Shown here piece by piece: positions 8,617 to 18,598 of a stretch of DNA of 64,000 nt. The stretch's first letter is position 1. Every line of letters begins with the position of its first letter. A program made the translations under genes and the position numbers. Source of the stretch: Mediterraneibacter catenae (lineage in GTDB: Bacteria; Bacillota; Clostridia; Lachnospirales; Lachnospiraceae); contig NZ_VMSO01000006.1 of the NCBI RefSeq assembly GCF_008691045.1, positions 1 to 64,000 on the forward strand. The letters run 5' to 3'. The notes beneath the pieces were generated by a model. It saw only the letters and a list, made by a program, of their open reading frames with translations, had not been told where the DNA came from and made no database searches.

Positions 8617-9315
8617 CTATGATGCCTGCGGATTGTTCTGCACTGTACTTTCCTCGTGAAGCACTGCCTGTACAGCTTTCTTTGTCTTAGGCAGCCAGAA
8701 CTGTACCAGCGGACCTGTGAGAAACACTGCCACTACTGTGCCCGCTCCCACTGTGCCGCCCAGGATAAACCCAAGCACAACAAAGAACAGATCGCATCCC
8801 ACTCTCACCCAGCGGAACTGCACACGTTCGATCTTATCCGACAGGATAACCGCCACCAGATCGTTTGGCCCTGTGCCTGCATTGCTGTTGATCACGATCG
8901 ACATTCCTGCCGAAAGGATCACGCACCCGAGCACCATACTGACGATGCGTACAGCCATCTGTGCTTCGCCGTTTATATACTCTCCCAGTCCCCATGTGAA
9001 CAGATCAATAATCGGTCCGCCGCAGAAGGCACAAACTACCGTTCCCGGTTTCACATATCCTTTCGTCGTCAGGAGCATTACGATCATCAGGATGCACAGC
9101 ACAATCACATGCACTGTCCCAACCGTCAGGCCGAACACTCTGGACAATCCCTGGATAAATACTGTAAAAGTATCTGTTCCGAGTTCAGATAAGAGAAACA
9201 ATGTTACGCCAAGATGGGCAATCGTCAGTCCTATCAGAAGTATGATCAGCGCCTTGGCCCATCCGGCCGCGCTTCTCCCCGATGTATCCGAGGCAAATTT
9301 TTCTTTTTTTCCCAT
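8617..9315 (-). CDS. YczE/YitT-type integral membrane protein
   Basis: 232 residues from the ATG at 9315, which has GGAGG 11 bp upstream; a longer frame to 9363 would overlap the rubredoxin terminator and is less likely. Five to six membrane segments. The N-terminal LGVTLFLLSELGTDTF and GMSIVINSNAGTGPNDLV are the paired half-repeats of the YczE family (proteins of unknown transport function, seen next to Sfp in Bacillus). No substrate can be assigned. Confidence 0.75.
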   Translation of the reverse strand: MGKKEKFASDTSGRSAAGWAKALIILLIGLTIAHLGVTLFLLSELGTDTFTVFIQGLSRVFGLTVGTVHVIVLCILMIVMLLTTKGYVKPGTVVCAFCGGPIIDLFTWGLGEYINGEAQMAVRIVSMVLGCVILSAGMSIVINSNAGTGPNDLVAVILSDKIERVQFRWVRVGCDLFFVVLGFILGGTVGAGTVVAVFLTGPLVQFWLPKTKKAVQAVLHEESTVQNNPQAS

Positions 9316-9326
9316 ATCACAATTTT

Positions 9327-9350
9327 CCTCCGGGCGTATCGCACAAAAAA
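9327..9350. repeat. short sequence shared with 39081-39104
   Basis: CCTCCGGGCGTATCGC at 9327-9342 is identical to 39081-39096. In both places one variable base, then CAAAAAA, follows. In both places the A-run is the T-run of a minus-strand terminator, so the shared word begins exactly where transcription of the upstream gene should stop. Confidence 0.6.
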
Positions 9351-9391
9351 TCTGCCGCCCCATTCCTCCGCAAAGGTCCGTGGGACGGCAG
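9344..9391 (-). terminator. terminator of the rubredoxin gene
   Basis: On the minus strand CTGCCG (from 9391) pairs with CGGCAG (to 9352), with further TCCC/GGGG pairing inside, and is followed by ATTTTTTG. It separates the rubredoxin gene from the membrane protein downstream. Confidence 0.8.
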
Positions 9392-9417
9392 TCTTACTTC
9401 TTCTTATCAAGTGGGGA

Positions 9418-9579
9418 TTATTCAACTTCTGAAAACTGATCTTTTCCCACACCACACAGCGGACAGAGGAAATCTTCCGGTACATCTTCCCATTTTGTGC
9501 CAGCCTCGATGCCGTTGTCCGGATCGCCTGCTGCCTCATCATAAATGTATCCGCATACGTCACATACATATTTTTTCAT
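9418..9579 (-). CDS. rubredoxin
   Basis: 53 residues, [18 protein letters not shown] at the start and [13 protein letters not shown] at the end. The two CxxC pairs (C6, C9, C39, C42) bind one iron; the length and Gly/Pro spacing are textbook rubredoxin. It is a one-electron carrier in the cytosol, often feeding oxygen or peroxide reductases in anaerobes. AGGAGGT lies upstream of the ATG and a terminator follows, so it is a single-gene unit. No partner reductase is adjacent. Confidence 0.97.
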   Translation of the reverse strand: MKKYVCDVCGYIYDEAAGDPDNGIEAGTKWEDVPEDFLCPLCGVGKDQFSEVE

Positions 9580-9680
9580 ATTCTGCTACCTCCTGTGATC
9601 ACTATAATTATTCTGTATTTCGTCTTTTAATATACAGGTAATTTACCCTTTAATCATAATAGCATACCTCTGCGGCTTTT

Positions 9681-10814
9681 TCAACGTTCTTTTGGCTCTT
9701 CCCTGAGTCCCAGTATTCCGTCCACAAGGATCTTCACATCATCGAAAATATAATCGAACGCTCCTGCCTGGCACATATTGATGAGCACCATACCGATCGG
9801 CACTGCGAGGATCATCCACAGAATACCGCCCATGCGGTAGCCGATATAGAGCAGAAAGAGCGTGACCAGCGGATTTAATCCCACACTGTCGCCCACAAGT
9901 TTCGGCTGAAGAAGCTGATGGACTGCCTGTGTGATCACATAGATAACTATAAGCGCGACCGTCATCTTGTAGTCTCCCATGAAGAATTCGTAGACAGCCC
10001 ATGGGATCATAGCTGTTCCCGTCCCAAAAAACGGAAGAAAGTCCAGAAAAGCGATCAAAAATGCCACGAGGACAAAGTATCCTGTGCCGAGGATGCCCAG
10101 TCCCACAAGCAGGATCAGGAATACGATCCCCATGATCTTAAACTGGGCTTTGAAATACCCGCCAACGGCATACCTCAGATTGTCTATCACGAGAGTCATT
10201 CTTTTCTGTACAGACTCCGGAGAGACTCTTTTCATCCAGGCCAGTACCTCCTCGCGCTCAACGATAAAGAAATAAGCAGAAAGCACAGCCACAATGAATG
10301 AGATCAGATAATATGGCACACTCTTGGCAATATTTCCAGCAGCCATAACGGTCGGTTCGCTCATATTTGAGACCAGGTTGCCCATATACTGATCCAGATT
10401 CTGGACTACCGTCTTCCAGCCGTTCTGGATACCGGTCGGAAGACGCTCGAAAATACCCGAGAGCGTATCACCGATCTGACGCAGCCCGATTTCAAGCTGG
10501 GCATACATATCCGGGAAATTCCGGATCAGATCGCTGATTTCCGATGCCAGCCGGCTGATACCAAAATAGAGAGCCAATATGATCGCTGCCAGCACAAGGA
10601 TCACGATAAGGGCCGAACCCAGCTTCTTGACGATCTTAAGTCTCTTTTCCAGCCAGTTGACAAGGGGAGACGCGATTGCCGCAATGATCCACCCGATTAC
10701 AAACGGCATGAAAAAACGAATCAGATTCCATCCTATGACTACAAATGCTACAGTGGCGAGCAGGCTGAACAGCAGCCGCAGCGCCACCTGCCAGTACGGA
10801 CGACTATTTTCCAT
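9681..10814 (-). CDS. AI-2E family (PerM-type) transporter
   Basis: 377 residues with about seven to eight membrane segments. The N-terminal pair ends in FVIGWIIAAIASPLVNWLEK, and the C-terminal half has FLDFLPFFGTGTAMIPW and PKLVGDSVGLNPLVTLFLLY, the conserved region of this family. Members are exporters of varied function (AI-2 in one case, ions in others), so the name is historical. Its start is 1 bp after the stop of engB, so it is the last gene of the clpX/lon/engB run. Confidence 0.85.
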   Translation of the reverse strand: MENSRPYWQVALRLLFSLLATVAFVVIGWNLIRFFMPFVIGWIIAAIASPLVNWLEKRLKIVKKLGSALIVILVLAAIILALYFGISRLASEISDLIRNFPDMYAQLEIGLRQIGDTLSGIFERLPTGIQNGWKTVVQNLDQYMGNLVSNMSEPTVMAAGNIAKSVPYYLISFIVAVLSAYFFIVEREEVLAWMKRVSPESVQKRMTLVIDNLRYAVGGYFKAQFKIMGIVFLILLVGLGILGTGYFVLVAFLIAFLDFLPFFGTGTAMIPWAVYEFFMGDYKMTVALIVIYVITQAVHQLLQPKLVGDSVGLNPLVTLFLLYIGYRMGGILWMILAVPIGMVLINMCQAGAFDYIFDDVKILVDGILGLREEPKER

Positions 10815-10815
10815 C

Positions 10816-11418
10816 CTATTCCTCCACAGTTACGCCAAAACATTCATTTTCGATCAGTTCCCAAATCTCGTCTTTTCCCTGTTTTGTCGCCGATGAAAAC
10901 GGGATTACTTTTGTGCCGGGGACAAGAGCGAGACCTTCCTTTATCATTTTAACATGTTTCTGTACCTGTGAGCGTTTTATTTTATCGAGTTTTGTTGCAA
11001 TAATGACCGGCTGGTATCCTTGTTCTACCACCCACCGGTACATCATTTTATCATTGGCAGACGGATCATGACGGATATCAATGAGCAGGAACACTGCTTT
11101 GAGCTGCTTGGAACTGTGCAGATACCGCTCGATCATCTTCCCCCACTGCTCTTTCTCTTTTTCCGATACTCTGGCATACCCGTAACCGGGCAGATCCACC
11201 AGATAAAGCTCATCATTGATATTATAGAAATTGATCGTCTGTGTCTTGCCGGGAGTCGCCGAAATGCGCGCATACGCTTTCCGGTTCATAAGAGTATTGA
11301 TCAGCGAGGATTTCCCTACGTTGGATTTCCCGGCAAATGCCACTTCCGGTTTATCGTTTACCGGCAGGGTACTTGTGACCCCGCACACTGTTTCCAGATT
11401 AATACTTCTGATTACCAT
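10816..11418 (-). CDS. engB: ribosome biogenesis GTPase YsxC/EngB
   Basis: 200 residues, standard length. G1 is GKSNVGKSS, G3 DLPGYGYA, G4 TKLDK and G5 FSSATK, in the TrmE-Era-like order. EngB helps late assembly of the 50S subunit. It directly abuts lon (1-bp gap), a gene order conserved in Bacillus and Clostridia, which supports the identification. Confidence 0.95.
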   Translation of the reverse strand: MVIRSINLETVCGVTSTLPVNDKPEVAFAGKSNVGKSSLINTLMNRKAYARISATPGKTQTINFYNINDELYLVDLPGYGYARVSEKEKEQWGKMIERYLHSSKQLKAVFLLIDIRHDPSANDKMMYRWVVEQGYQPVIIATKLDKIKRSQVQKHVKMIKEGLALVPGTKVIPFSSATKQGKDEIWELIENECFGVTVEE

Positions 11419-11419
11419 A

Positions 11420-13741
11420 TTATTCTCCTGTCAGCGCTCTTTCCAGCACTTCATCCATATTCTCTACCGGTATGATCTCCAGACCCTTGGTGATCTCGGA
11501 AGAGAGTTCCTCCACGTCCGCCACATTTTCTTTCGGCACGAGCACGGTCCTGATTCCGGCGCTCTTAGCCGCGAGCAGTTTCTCTTTGAGTCCTCCGATC
11601 GGAAGCACCCTGCCGCGCAGCGTGATCTCTCCTGTCATGGCCAGGTCTGCCCTGACTTTCTTGTCCGTCACCGCCGAGAGCATAGCCGTCGCCATTGTGA
11701 TGCCGGCGGACGGACCGTCTTTTGGTACTGCTCCCTCTGGGATATGAACATGTAAGTCGTGTTTTTCAAAGAAATCTTCGGCAATGCCGTATTTCCCGCT
11801 GACCGAACGGATATAGCTGATACCCGCTCTGGCGGATTCTTTCATCACATCCCCGAGCTGGCCTGTCAGCATCAGTTCTCCATTTCCCGGCATTACATTG
11901 ACCTCGATCTGCAGTGTATCGCCGCCGACGCTTGTCCATGCCAGACCTCTTACGATACCGACTTCCGGAGCGGTATTCGCCATCTGGTATGTATATTTCT
12001 CTTTTCCGAGGAATTTCTGGATATTACGGTCTGTTACATTGATCTTCTTCCGCTCTGTCGTGAGGATCTCTTTTGCAGCTTTTCTGCAGACATTTCCTAT
12101 TTCACGCTCGAGCTGCCGCACTCCAGCCTCTTTCGTGTAATTGCGGGCCATCTTCCAGATCGCATGTCTGCTGAAAGTAAGCTGTTCCGGTGTAAGACCA
12201 TGCTTCTCAAGCTGTTTCGGAATCAGATGCTCCTGCGCGATATGCAGCTTTTCATTCTCTGTGTAGCTGCTGATCTCGATCACTTCCATACGGTCGAGGA
12301 GCGGTCTGGGGATTGTCTGCAGTGTATTCGCCGTCGTGATGAACATTACTTCAGACAGATCAAGAGGGACTTCGAGATAATGGTCACGGAACTTGCTGTT
12401 CTGTTCGCTGTCAAGTACTTCCAGGAGCGCTGAAAATGTATCTCCTTTATAGTCTGTGCTGACTTTATCGATTTCATCCAGAAGCATGACCGGATTTTTC
12501 ACTCCGGCAGTCCTGATTCCGTTTGCAATACGTCCCGGCATAGCTCCTACATAAGTCTTTCTGTGTCCCCGGATCTCCGCCTCATCACGTACGCCTCCGA
12601 GAGAGATGCGGACATACGGCTTCTTCATTGCCCGCGCCAGTGATTTTGCGATAGAAGTCTTTCCTGTTCCGGGCGGTCCCGCAAGACAGAGAATAGGGCT
12701 GTCACCTTTCTTTGTCAGCGTGCGCACCGCAAGGAACTCCAGGATACGCTCCTTGACCTGTTCCAGACCGTAATGGTCCTCATCCAGCACCTGCTTTGCA
12801 TACTCTATGTCATTATTATCCTTAGCAGCCTTATCCCATGGCATCTCCAGAAGTGTCTCGATATAAGTACGGATAACCCCGTTCTCCGCCGGAGAATTCA
12901 GCGAACTCTTGAAACGGTTGATCTCCTTTTGCAGCTTCTCTTTGACTTCTTTCGGAGCTTTTAGTTTTTTCAGACTGTTCTCAAACTCTTCTGCGTCTGA
13001 TATGGTCGAATCTTCCCCAAGCTCTTCACGGATCAGTTTTAACTGTTCTCTTAAGATATATTCGCGCTGGTGTTTATCTACGCGTTCTTTGACCTTTTTC
13101 TGAATCTCTTCCTTGATATTCATGATCTGGACTTCATTGACCAGTTTGAAGCAGAGTCTCTCATACCGCTTCTGGAAATCCGTCTCATCCAGTATCTCCT
13201 GCTGATCCGTATAGTAAAGCGGGATATTGGCTGCGATCTCATCAACCAGTTTTTTAACCCCTTTGATATCGAGGAGCTGAGCCACGGATTCCTTTGACAT
13301 CTTTCCGTTTTTGGCCGCATATTCGACCAGAATGTCTTTGAGTCCCCGCTCCATTGCCTCTGCGCCCGGGTCATCAGGTATCATCAGGTCAGCCTCATCG
13401 ATAACCTCCACTTTTGCGCGGAGATACGGATCCTGATATTCAATCTCCTTCAGTCTGCCTCTCGTCTCACCAGCGACAAGCACCCTCACGATATGTTTCG
13501 GCAGCTTAATGATCTGCTTGATCGTTCCGACCGTGCCGACCTCATAGACGTCTCCCATGCCCGGATTTTCCGTATCGATGGATTTCTGTGCAGTCAGAAA
13601 GATTTTCTGTTCCTCTACCATTGCCTCCTGGACCGCTGCAATGGAGCGTTCCCTGCTCACATCAAAATGCACGACCATCTCCGGCATGATCGTCATTCCT
13701 CTGAGGGCTACCATGGGCAGACTCTTTATCTCGTTGTCCAT
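11420..13741 (-). CDS. lon: ATP-dependent Lon protease
   Basis: 773 residues from the ATG at 13741, which has AGGAGGAGAA directly upstream; a 23-codon longer frame has no such site. Order: N-terminal LAN domain (1-200), coiled middle, AAA+ domain with Walker A GPPGTGKTS (about 350) and Walker B LLDEIDK, then the S16 protease domain with the Ser of PKDGPSAG (about 675) and the Lys partner in GGLKEKLLAA. Degrades damaged and regulatory proteins in the cytosol. It is flanked by clpX and engB. A TATAAT at 13841-13846 (minus) is a likely promoter. Confidence 0.97.
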   Translation of the reverse strand: MDNEIKSLPMVALRGMTIMPEMVVHFDVSRERSIAAVQEAMVEEQKIFLTAQKSIDTENPGMGDVYEVGTVGTIKQIIKLPKHIVRVLVAGETRGRLKEIEYQDPYLRAKVEVIDEADLMIPDDPGAEAMERGLKDILVEYAAKNGKMSKESVAQLLDIKGVKKLVDEIAANIPLYYTDQQEILDETDFQKRYERLCFKLVNEVQIMNIKEEIQKKVKERVDKHQREYILREQLKLIREELGEDSTISDAEEFENSLKKLKAPKEVKEKLQKEINRFKSSLNSPAENGVIRTYIETLLEMPWDKAAKDNNDIEYAKQVLDEDHYGLEQVKERILEFLAVRTLTKKGDSPILCLAGPPGTGKTSIAKSLARAMKKPYVRISLGGVRDEAEIRGHRKTYVGAMPGRIANGIRTAGVKNPVMLLDEIDKVSTDYKGDTFSALLEVLDSEQNSKFRDHYLEVPLDLSEVMFITTANTLQTIPRPLLDRMEVIEISSYTENEKLHIAQEHLIPKQLEKHGLTPEQLTFSRHAIWKMARNYTKEAGVRQLEREIGNVCRKAAKEILTTERKKINVTDRNIQKFLGKEKYTYQMANTAPEVGIVRGLAWTSVGGDTLQIEVNVMPGNGELMLTGQLGDVMKESARAGISYIRSVSGKYGIAEDFFEKHDLHVHIPEGAVPKDGPSAGITMATAMLSAVTDKKVRADLAMTGEITLRGRVLPIGGLKEKLLAAKSAGIRTVLVPKENVADVEELSSEITKGLEIIPVENMDEVLERALTGE

Positions 13742-13775
13742 TCCTTCTCCTCCTGTGTCAATGCATTCCTGTAAT

Positions 13776-13820
13776 AAGACAAAAGGCGGGTACACATGGG
13801 AATATACCACTGCACCCGCC
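13776..13820 (-). terminator. hairpin between clpX and lon
   Basis: GGCGGGT (13785-13791) pairs with ACCCGCC (13814-13820). On the minus strand it is followed by TTTTGTCTTATT. It lies downstream of clpX and upstream of the lon start, so it probably attenuates read-through while a separate promoter serves lon. Confidence 0.6.
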
Positions 13821-13859
13821 CACGGCTGTCTCTATACCGTATTATATCTTAGTGCATCA

Positions 13860-15131
13860 TCATGCACTCTCTGATGTCAGAAATGATTTTCTCTCTTCCC
13901 CGTCACGTATATACAACGGCGTCCCCGTTCCAAGCACTGTATCCTTTGTAATGCGGCATTCCTTTATCGTCTCGTCCGAGGGTACCTGGAACATGGTATC
14001 CATCATGATCTTCTCCATGATAGCACGCAGTCCTCTTGCGCCCGTCTTCCGTTTCAGCGTTGTCTCCGCAATGGCTGTAAGAGCATCTCTGTCGAATTCC
14101 AGTTTCACTCCGTCCAGTTCCAGGAGCTTCTGATACTGTTTCACAATCGCGCTCTTCGGTTCCGTCAGGATCCGGATCAGAGCCTCTTTGTCCAGCAGAT
14201 CCAGTGAAACTGTGACCGGGAGTCTTCCCACCAGTTCCGGGATCAGTCCGTACTTCACAAGATCCTGCGGAAGGACTTCATGAAGCAGGACGTCCATATC
14301 ATACTCATGTTTCGTGGCAATCTCCGCATTAAAACCAATTGATTTTCTGTCGAGGCGTGTCTCAATGATCTTGTCGATCCCCTCAAATGCTCCTCCGCAG
14401 ATGAACAAAATATTGGTCGTATCTATCTGGATCAGTTCCTGATGCGGATGCTTTCTTCCGCCCTGTGGAGGAACAGATGCCACGGTTCCTTCTATGATTT
14501 TAAGGAGAGCCTGCTGTACGCCTTCTCCGGAGACGTCTCTCGTAATAGAAGGATTTTCCGACTTTCTTGTAATTTTATCGATTTCATCGATATAAATGAT
14601 GCCGTGCTCTGCCCTTTCAATATCTCCGTCCGCTGCCTGTATCACTTTCAGGAGGATATTCTCCACATCTTCTCCTACATATCCTGCCTCTGTCAAAGCA
14701 GTCGCATCAGCAATCGCAAACGGAACATTCAATATCTTAGCCAGTGTCTGCGCAAGCAGTGTCTTGCCGCAGCCAGTCGGTCCGAGCATCAGGATGTTGC
14801 TCTTCTGGAGCTCCACACCGAGATCCTGCTCAGCCATTATTCTTTTATAATGATTGTAAACTGCCACCGAGAGGACTTTCTTTGCCTCATCCTGCCCGAT
14901 CACATAATCGTCAAGAAAAGCTTTCATCTCCTCCGGAGTCAGAAGATTAATATCATCAAATGCCCTGTCATCGCTGTAGTCCAGTTCTTCTTCAATGATT
15001 TCCGAACAAATACCGATACATTCGTCACAGATATATGTGCCGTTGGGTCCTGCAATCAGTTTTCTCACCTGAGCCTGCGTCTTATTGCAGAATGAGCATC
15101 TTACGATATCATCCATCATTTTCCCTGCCAT
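13860..15131 (-). CDS. clpX: ATP-dependent Clp protease ATPase subunit ClpX
   Basis: 423 residues from the ATG at 15131, preceded by GAGGTGAAGA; a GTG three codons earlier is less likely. The N-terminal zinc-binding domain has CSFC and CDEC (C12, C15, C35, C38). The AAA+ core has Walker A GPTGCGKT, Walker B IYIDEIDK and sensor motifs, with a [10 protein letters not shown]-domain. It unfolds tagged substrates and feeds them to ClpP, whose gene lies 24 bp upstream. Confidence 0.97.
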   Translation of the reverse strand: MAGKMMDDIVRCSFCNKTQAQVRKLIAGPNGTYICDECIGICSEIIEEELDYSDDRAFDDINLLTPEEMKAFLDDYVIGQDEAKKVLSVAVYNHYKRIMAEQDLGVELQKSNILMLGPTGCGKTLLAQTLAKILNVPFAIADATALTEAGYVGEDVENILLKVIQAADGDIERAEHGIIYIDEIDKITRKSENPSITRDVSGEGVQQALLKIIEGTVASVPPQGGRKHPHQELIQIDTTNILFICGGAFEGIDKIIETRLDRKSIGFNAEIATKHEYDMDVLLHEVLPQDLVKYGLIPELVGRLPVTVSLDLLDKEALIRILTEPKSAIVKQYQKLLELDGVKLEFDRDALTAIAETTLKRKTGARGLRAIMEKIMMDTMFQVPSDETIKECRITKDTVLGTGTPLYIRDGEERKSFLTSESA

Positions 15132-15155
15132 ATTCTTCACCTCATACTGCCTGTC

Positions 15156-15737
15156 TTAGTGATTTACGATCACTTCGTCGATCAGACCGTAAGCTTTTGC
15201 CTCTTCTGCAGACATAAAGTTATCACGTTCTGTATCTGCTTTGATCGTTTCAATATCCTGCCCTGTGTTTGCAGCAAGGATCTCGTTCAATTTCTGTTTT
15301 GTGCGGAGAATATGTTCCGCTGCGATCTGAATCTCTGTCGCCTGGCCCTGAGCGCCGCCTGACGGCTGGTGGATCATAATCTCTGCATTCGGCAGTGCAA
15401 ATCTCTTGCCTTTCTTACCACCGGAAAGCAGGAATGCCCCCATGCTTGCAGCCATACCGATACATACAGTAGACACATCACACTTGATATACTGCATCGT
15501 GTCATAAATCGCCATTCCGGCGGTAACTGATCCTCCCGGGCTGTTAATATAGAGCTGGATATCCTTATCCGGATCATCAGCCTCAAGGAAGAGCAGCTGC
15601 GCCACTACGACACTCGCCGATACATCATTTACTTCCTCGCCGAGGAAGATGATCCTCTCTTTTAAAAGTCTTGAATAAATATCATAAGACCGCTCACCGC
15701 GGCTTGTCTGCTCAATGACATAAGGTACTAAACTCAT
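15156..15737 (-). CDS. clpP: ATP-dependent Clp protease proteolytic subunit
   Basis: 193 residues, usual length. Catalytic Ser98 is in [11 protein letters not shown], His123 in MIHQPSGG, and the Asp lies near residue 172 in [10 protein letters not shown]. Fourteen copies form the chamber that ClpX docks on. The order tig-clpP-clpX-lon is the standard Clostridia arrangement and makes the identification secure. No CtsR-type box was noticed upstream. Confidence 0.97.
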   Translation of the reverse strand: MSLVPYVIEQTSRGERSYDIYSRLLKERIIFLGEEVNDVSASVVVAQLLFLEADDPDKDIQLYINSPGGSVTAGMAIYDTMQYIKCDVSTVCIGMAASMGAFLLSGGKKGKRFALPNAEIMIHQPSGGAQGQATEIQIAAEHILRTKQKLNEILAANTGQDIETIKADTERDNFMSAEEAKAYGLIDEVIVNH

Positions 15738-15818
15738 AAATAAGCCTTCTTTCTGTGTTTTTATACTATATAAGAGCTGAAAGGTGCACCATGCGGCACA
15801 CCTTTCCCTTCATACTGC

Positions 15819-17108
15819 TTAACCCTCTACTGCCGCGTCTGCAATGAGTGTCACTGCCTCCTGGACTGCAATGTCCTCTTTCATCTGTTTCTTCTCATTT
15901 TCACCCATGAATTCTTTGAGCTTGTCAACTTCCATCTGATAAGCATCTGCCATCTTCTGAAGTTCTTCATCCAGACGTTCATCTGACACTTCAATATTCT
16001 CTGCAGCCACGACTGCCTCCAGCACAAGTCTTGTGCGGATGCGCTTCTCAGCCTGCGGCTTAAACTCTTCCATCATTTTTTCTTCATTGAGACCTGTGAA
16101 CTGGAAGTACTGTTCCAGGCTCATGCCCTGCTGCATGATGCGGCGTGCGAAATCATCTGCCATCTGTCTTGCCTGAAGGTCGATCATCGGCTCCGGTATA
16201 TCGATTTCCGCATTGGCTACAGCCTGCTCTACAGACTGATCTTCTCTCTTCTGTTTTCCTTCATTTTCTTTGCGCTCTTTGATCTTAGCCTTAACTTCAG
16301 CCTTGTAATCATCTACAGTCTCGCTCTTATCGGAAACATCGGATACGAACTCGTCATCCAGCTCCGGAATCTCTTTCGCTTTGATCTCATGAACTGTGCA
16401 TTTAAATACAGCAGCTTTTCCTGCAAGATCTTTTGCCTGATAATCCTCCGGGAATGTTACGTTAACTTCCACTTCTTTACCGATCTCGGCTCCGATAAGC
16501 TGATCCTCAAATCCCGGAATGAAAGAACCTGATCCGATCGTCAGCGGATATTTTTCGCCTTTTCCGCCTTCAAAAGCCTCGCCGTCAACAAAGCCCTCAA
16601 AATCAAGGATAACCTGGTCTTTGTCCTGAACGGCCCTGTCTGTCACTTCTATTGTTCTTGCACTGCGCTCCAGCTCTTTCTGGATTTCCTCGTCAACTTC
16701 TTTCTGTGTAACTCTTGTAGAAACTTTATCCACTTTCAGACCTTTATATTCGCCAAGCGTTACTTCCGGTTTCACTGCAACCTCTGCTGTGAAGATGAAA
16801 GGTTTGCCTTTCTCAAGCTGTGTGATATCCACTTTTGGCTGGGATACGATTTCAAGCTCGCATTCATCGTAAGCTTTTCCGTATGCCTCTGATATCATAT
16901 GATTTGCAGCCTCATCATAGAACACTTCCGGACCGTACATCTTTTCGATCATCTGACGCGGTACTTTGCCCTTACGAAATCCCGGAAGGCTGATCTTGCT
17001 GCGTTCTTTCAAGTATGCTGCCTGAAGTGCTTTCTCCACATCCTCCGCCGGCACCTCGATCGTCAGTTTCGCCATATTATGTTCTAATTTTTCTACCTGT
17101 AAACTCAT
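15819..17108 (-). CDS. tig: trigger factor (ribosome-bound chaperone and prolyl isomerase)
   Basis: 429 residues. The N-terminal ribosome-binding domain includes FRKGKVPRQMIE (the FRxGxxP signature). The FKBP-type domain is at about 160-245 (LDFEGFVDGEAFEGG, SGSFIPGFEDQL). The helical arm domain follows. It shields nascent chains at the ribosome exit. It is first in the quality-control run, with AGGAGGAAGA upstream of its ATG. Confidence 0.96.
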   Translation of the reverse strand: MSLQVEKLEHNMAKLTIEVPAEDVEKALQAAYLKERSKISLPGFRKGKVPRQMIEKMYGPEVFYDEAANHMISEAYGKAYDECELEIVSQPKVDITQLEKGKPFIFTAEVAVKPEVTLGEYKGLKVDKVSTRVTQKEVDEEIQKELERSARTIEVTDRAVQDKDQVILDFEGFVDGEAFEGGKGEKYPLTIGSGSFIPGFEDQLIGAEIGKEVEVNVTFPEDYQAKDLAGKAAVFKCTVHEIKAKEIPELDDEFVSDVSDKSETVDDYKAEVKAKIKERKENEGKQKREDQSVEQAVANAEIDIPEPMIDLQARQMADDFARRIMQQGMSLEQYFQFTGLNEEKMMEEFKPQAEKRIRTRLVLEAVVAAENIEVSDERLDEELQKMADAYQMEVDKLKEFMGENEKKQMKEDIAVQEAVTLIADAAVEG

Positions 17109-17272
17109 TTTCTTCCTCCTTGCATGCGCAAAGTTCTAATTACCCTGTTCTTCAATAAATTCTGTCCCGGGGCATACCTTTGCAGTCATTAAAGTAGTAT
17201 AGCACATAAAACCGCATATTTCCAGTGTTTTTTCCTGAACTGTTGCCTTTAACTTCTCGGCAGCTATGTTCC

Positions 17273-17824
17273 TTATACTTCATATACAATTGATGCCTTT
17301 ACTTCTTCCGCTTTTTCCTCTCCGCAGAGAATGGCAGTCAGTTCAAGCGCAAACGGAATAGCCGCTCCCATTCCGCGCCCCGTTGTAATATTACCGTCCG
17401 TGACTTTCGGTGCTTTGAGCACTTCTGCGCAGTCAAGCCCTTCCTCAAAGGACGGATACGCACACGCCTTTTTTCCCTTCAGCAGTCCGAGTTCACTCAG
17501 TATGCTCGGCGCCGCGCAGATTGCCGCAAGATGCTTTCCGGCCTTATCAAATCCAATAAGCTGTCCTCTGAGCCCCTCGTGTGCTTTCAGATTAAGCGTT
17601 CCCGGCATCCCGCCTGGAAGCACGAGCATATCTGCTCCGGCAATATCGGCTTCTTCAAACAGTTTGTCTGCTTCTACAAGAATCTCATGAGCCCCGTGGA
17701 TCTGCTTTGTTCCCATCACCGATACCGTCTCAGTCTCAACGCCGGCCCGGCGCAGAATATCTACCACGGTCAGGCCCTCGATCTCCTCAAATCCGTCTGC
17801 AAGAAATACACACACTTTCTTCAT
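17273..17824 (-). CDS. DJ-1/PfpI family protein
   Basis: 183 residues from the ATG at 17824, preceded by AGGAGGTAATT; a longer frame to 17872 lacks a site. MKKVCVFLADGFEEIE at the start and HLAAICAAPSIL, with the reactive Cys103, are the DJ-1/ThiJ/YajL signature, and the Glu of DGFEEIE completes the active site. Proteins of this group act as deglycases, chaperones or hydrolases on stress-modified molecules; which one applies is not visible. Single gene, divergent from the CYTH gene at 18006. Confidence 0.85.
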   Translation of the reverse strand: MKKVCVFLADGFEEIEGLTVVDILRRAGVETETVSVMGTKQIHGAHEILVEADKLFEEADIAGADMLVLPGGMPGTLNLKAHEGLRGQLIGFDKAGKHLAAICAAPSILSELGLLKGKKACAYPSFEEGLDCAEVLKAPKVTDGNITTGRGMGAAIPFALELTAILCGEEKAEEVKASIVYEV

Positions 17825-18005
17825 TTTTGAATTACCTCCTACCGTCGAATATACTGTATTGCTGTTTTTCATTATATCGAATGTTTTATGCAGTTACAAG
17901 CAATTGATTTTTATCACTGAAACAGCTCCTTTTCTGTGCAAGGGTATACTTTTTCTGCATAAACCTTTATACTGATAAAAACAATTGTTTTCAGGAGGAA
18001 AGCTT

Positions 18006-18455
18006 ATGGAAATCGAACGCAAATTTCTGCCGCTTATGGATCAGCTCCCATTTTGTCCGGAAGACTATCCGTGCCGTCAGATTGAGCAGGGTTATCTCTG
18101 CACTGAACCTGTCGTGCGTATCCGAAAGGATAACGACGATTATTTTCTGACCTATAAATCCAAAGGACTTATGGTCCGTGAAGAATATAATCTGCCGCTC
18201 ACTGCAGACAGCTATGCACACCTGCGCGCCAAGGCAGACGGACGGATCATCACGAAAAAAAGATATGTAATTCCGCTTGAGAATAATCTGAAACTTGAAC
18301 TTGATATATTTGAAGGCGATCTCGCACCGCTCGTCATCGCTGAGATTGAATTTCCCGATGAGGAAACCGCCTGTGCCTACTGTCCTCCGGAATGGCTCGG
18401 AAAAGACGTTACGCACTCATCCCTGTATCACAACAGCACATTGAGCCGTTCCTGA
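18006..18455 (+). CDS. CYTH-domain protein (triphosphate tunnel metalloenzyme)
   Basis: 149 residues from an ATG 8 bases after AGGAGG; the longer frame starting at 17985 is rejected for this reason. The chain opens with the MEIERKF signature (E2, E4, K6) that binds metal and triphosphate. Basic residues in VVRIRKD and the Glu-rich LELDIFEGDL strand line the tunnel. Family members hydrolyse inorganic triphosphate, thiamine triphosphate or make cAMP; the short bacterial type usually acts on triphosphate. A weak AGCAAC/GTTGCT hairpin follows. Confidence 0.85.
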   Translation: MEIERKFLPLMDQLPFCPEDYPCRQIEQGYLCTEPVVRIRKDNDDYFLTYKSKGLMVREEYNLPLTADSYAHLRAKADGRIITKKRYVIPLENNLKLELDIFEGDLAPLVIAEIEFPDEETACAYCPPEWLGKDVTHSSLYHNSTLSRS

Positions 18456-18532
18456 TTATTACTCCAAGCCGGCAAGCCAGCAACGTTTTGTTGCTATTTT
18501 ATGCAATTCCTCATTATGTTGCATAACCTCTT

Positions 18533-18586
18533 ATTTACAGGAAATATTGATATAATTGATGAAGAATTTTGTAGTTTCCTGTAAAT
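18533..18586 (+). promoter_or_regulatory. 12-bp inverted repeat before the XRE gene
   Basis: ATTTACAGGAAA (18533-18544) and TTTCCTGTAAAT (18575-18586) are perfect inverted copies 30 bp apart. A TATAAT (18551-18556) lies between them. A second pair, TATGCAA/TTGCATA, lies at 18500-18525. The right arm touches the ribosome binding site of the XRE gene, so a looped autorepressor site is plausible. Confidence 0.5.
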
Positions 18587-18598
18587 GGAGGTGTTTTC

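Noticed and set aside
8717-9439. 240-codon plus-strand frame opposite the YczE-like gene
   Set aside because: Crosses a terminator and the rubredoxin gene; no motif.
15776-15810. Terminator between tig and clpP
   Set aside because: AAAGGTG/CACCTTT can pair, but the loop is poor and no T-run follows on the minus strand.
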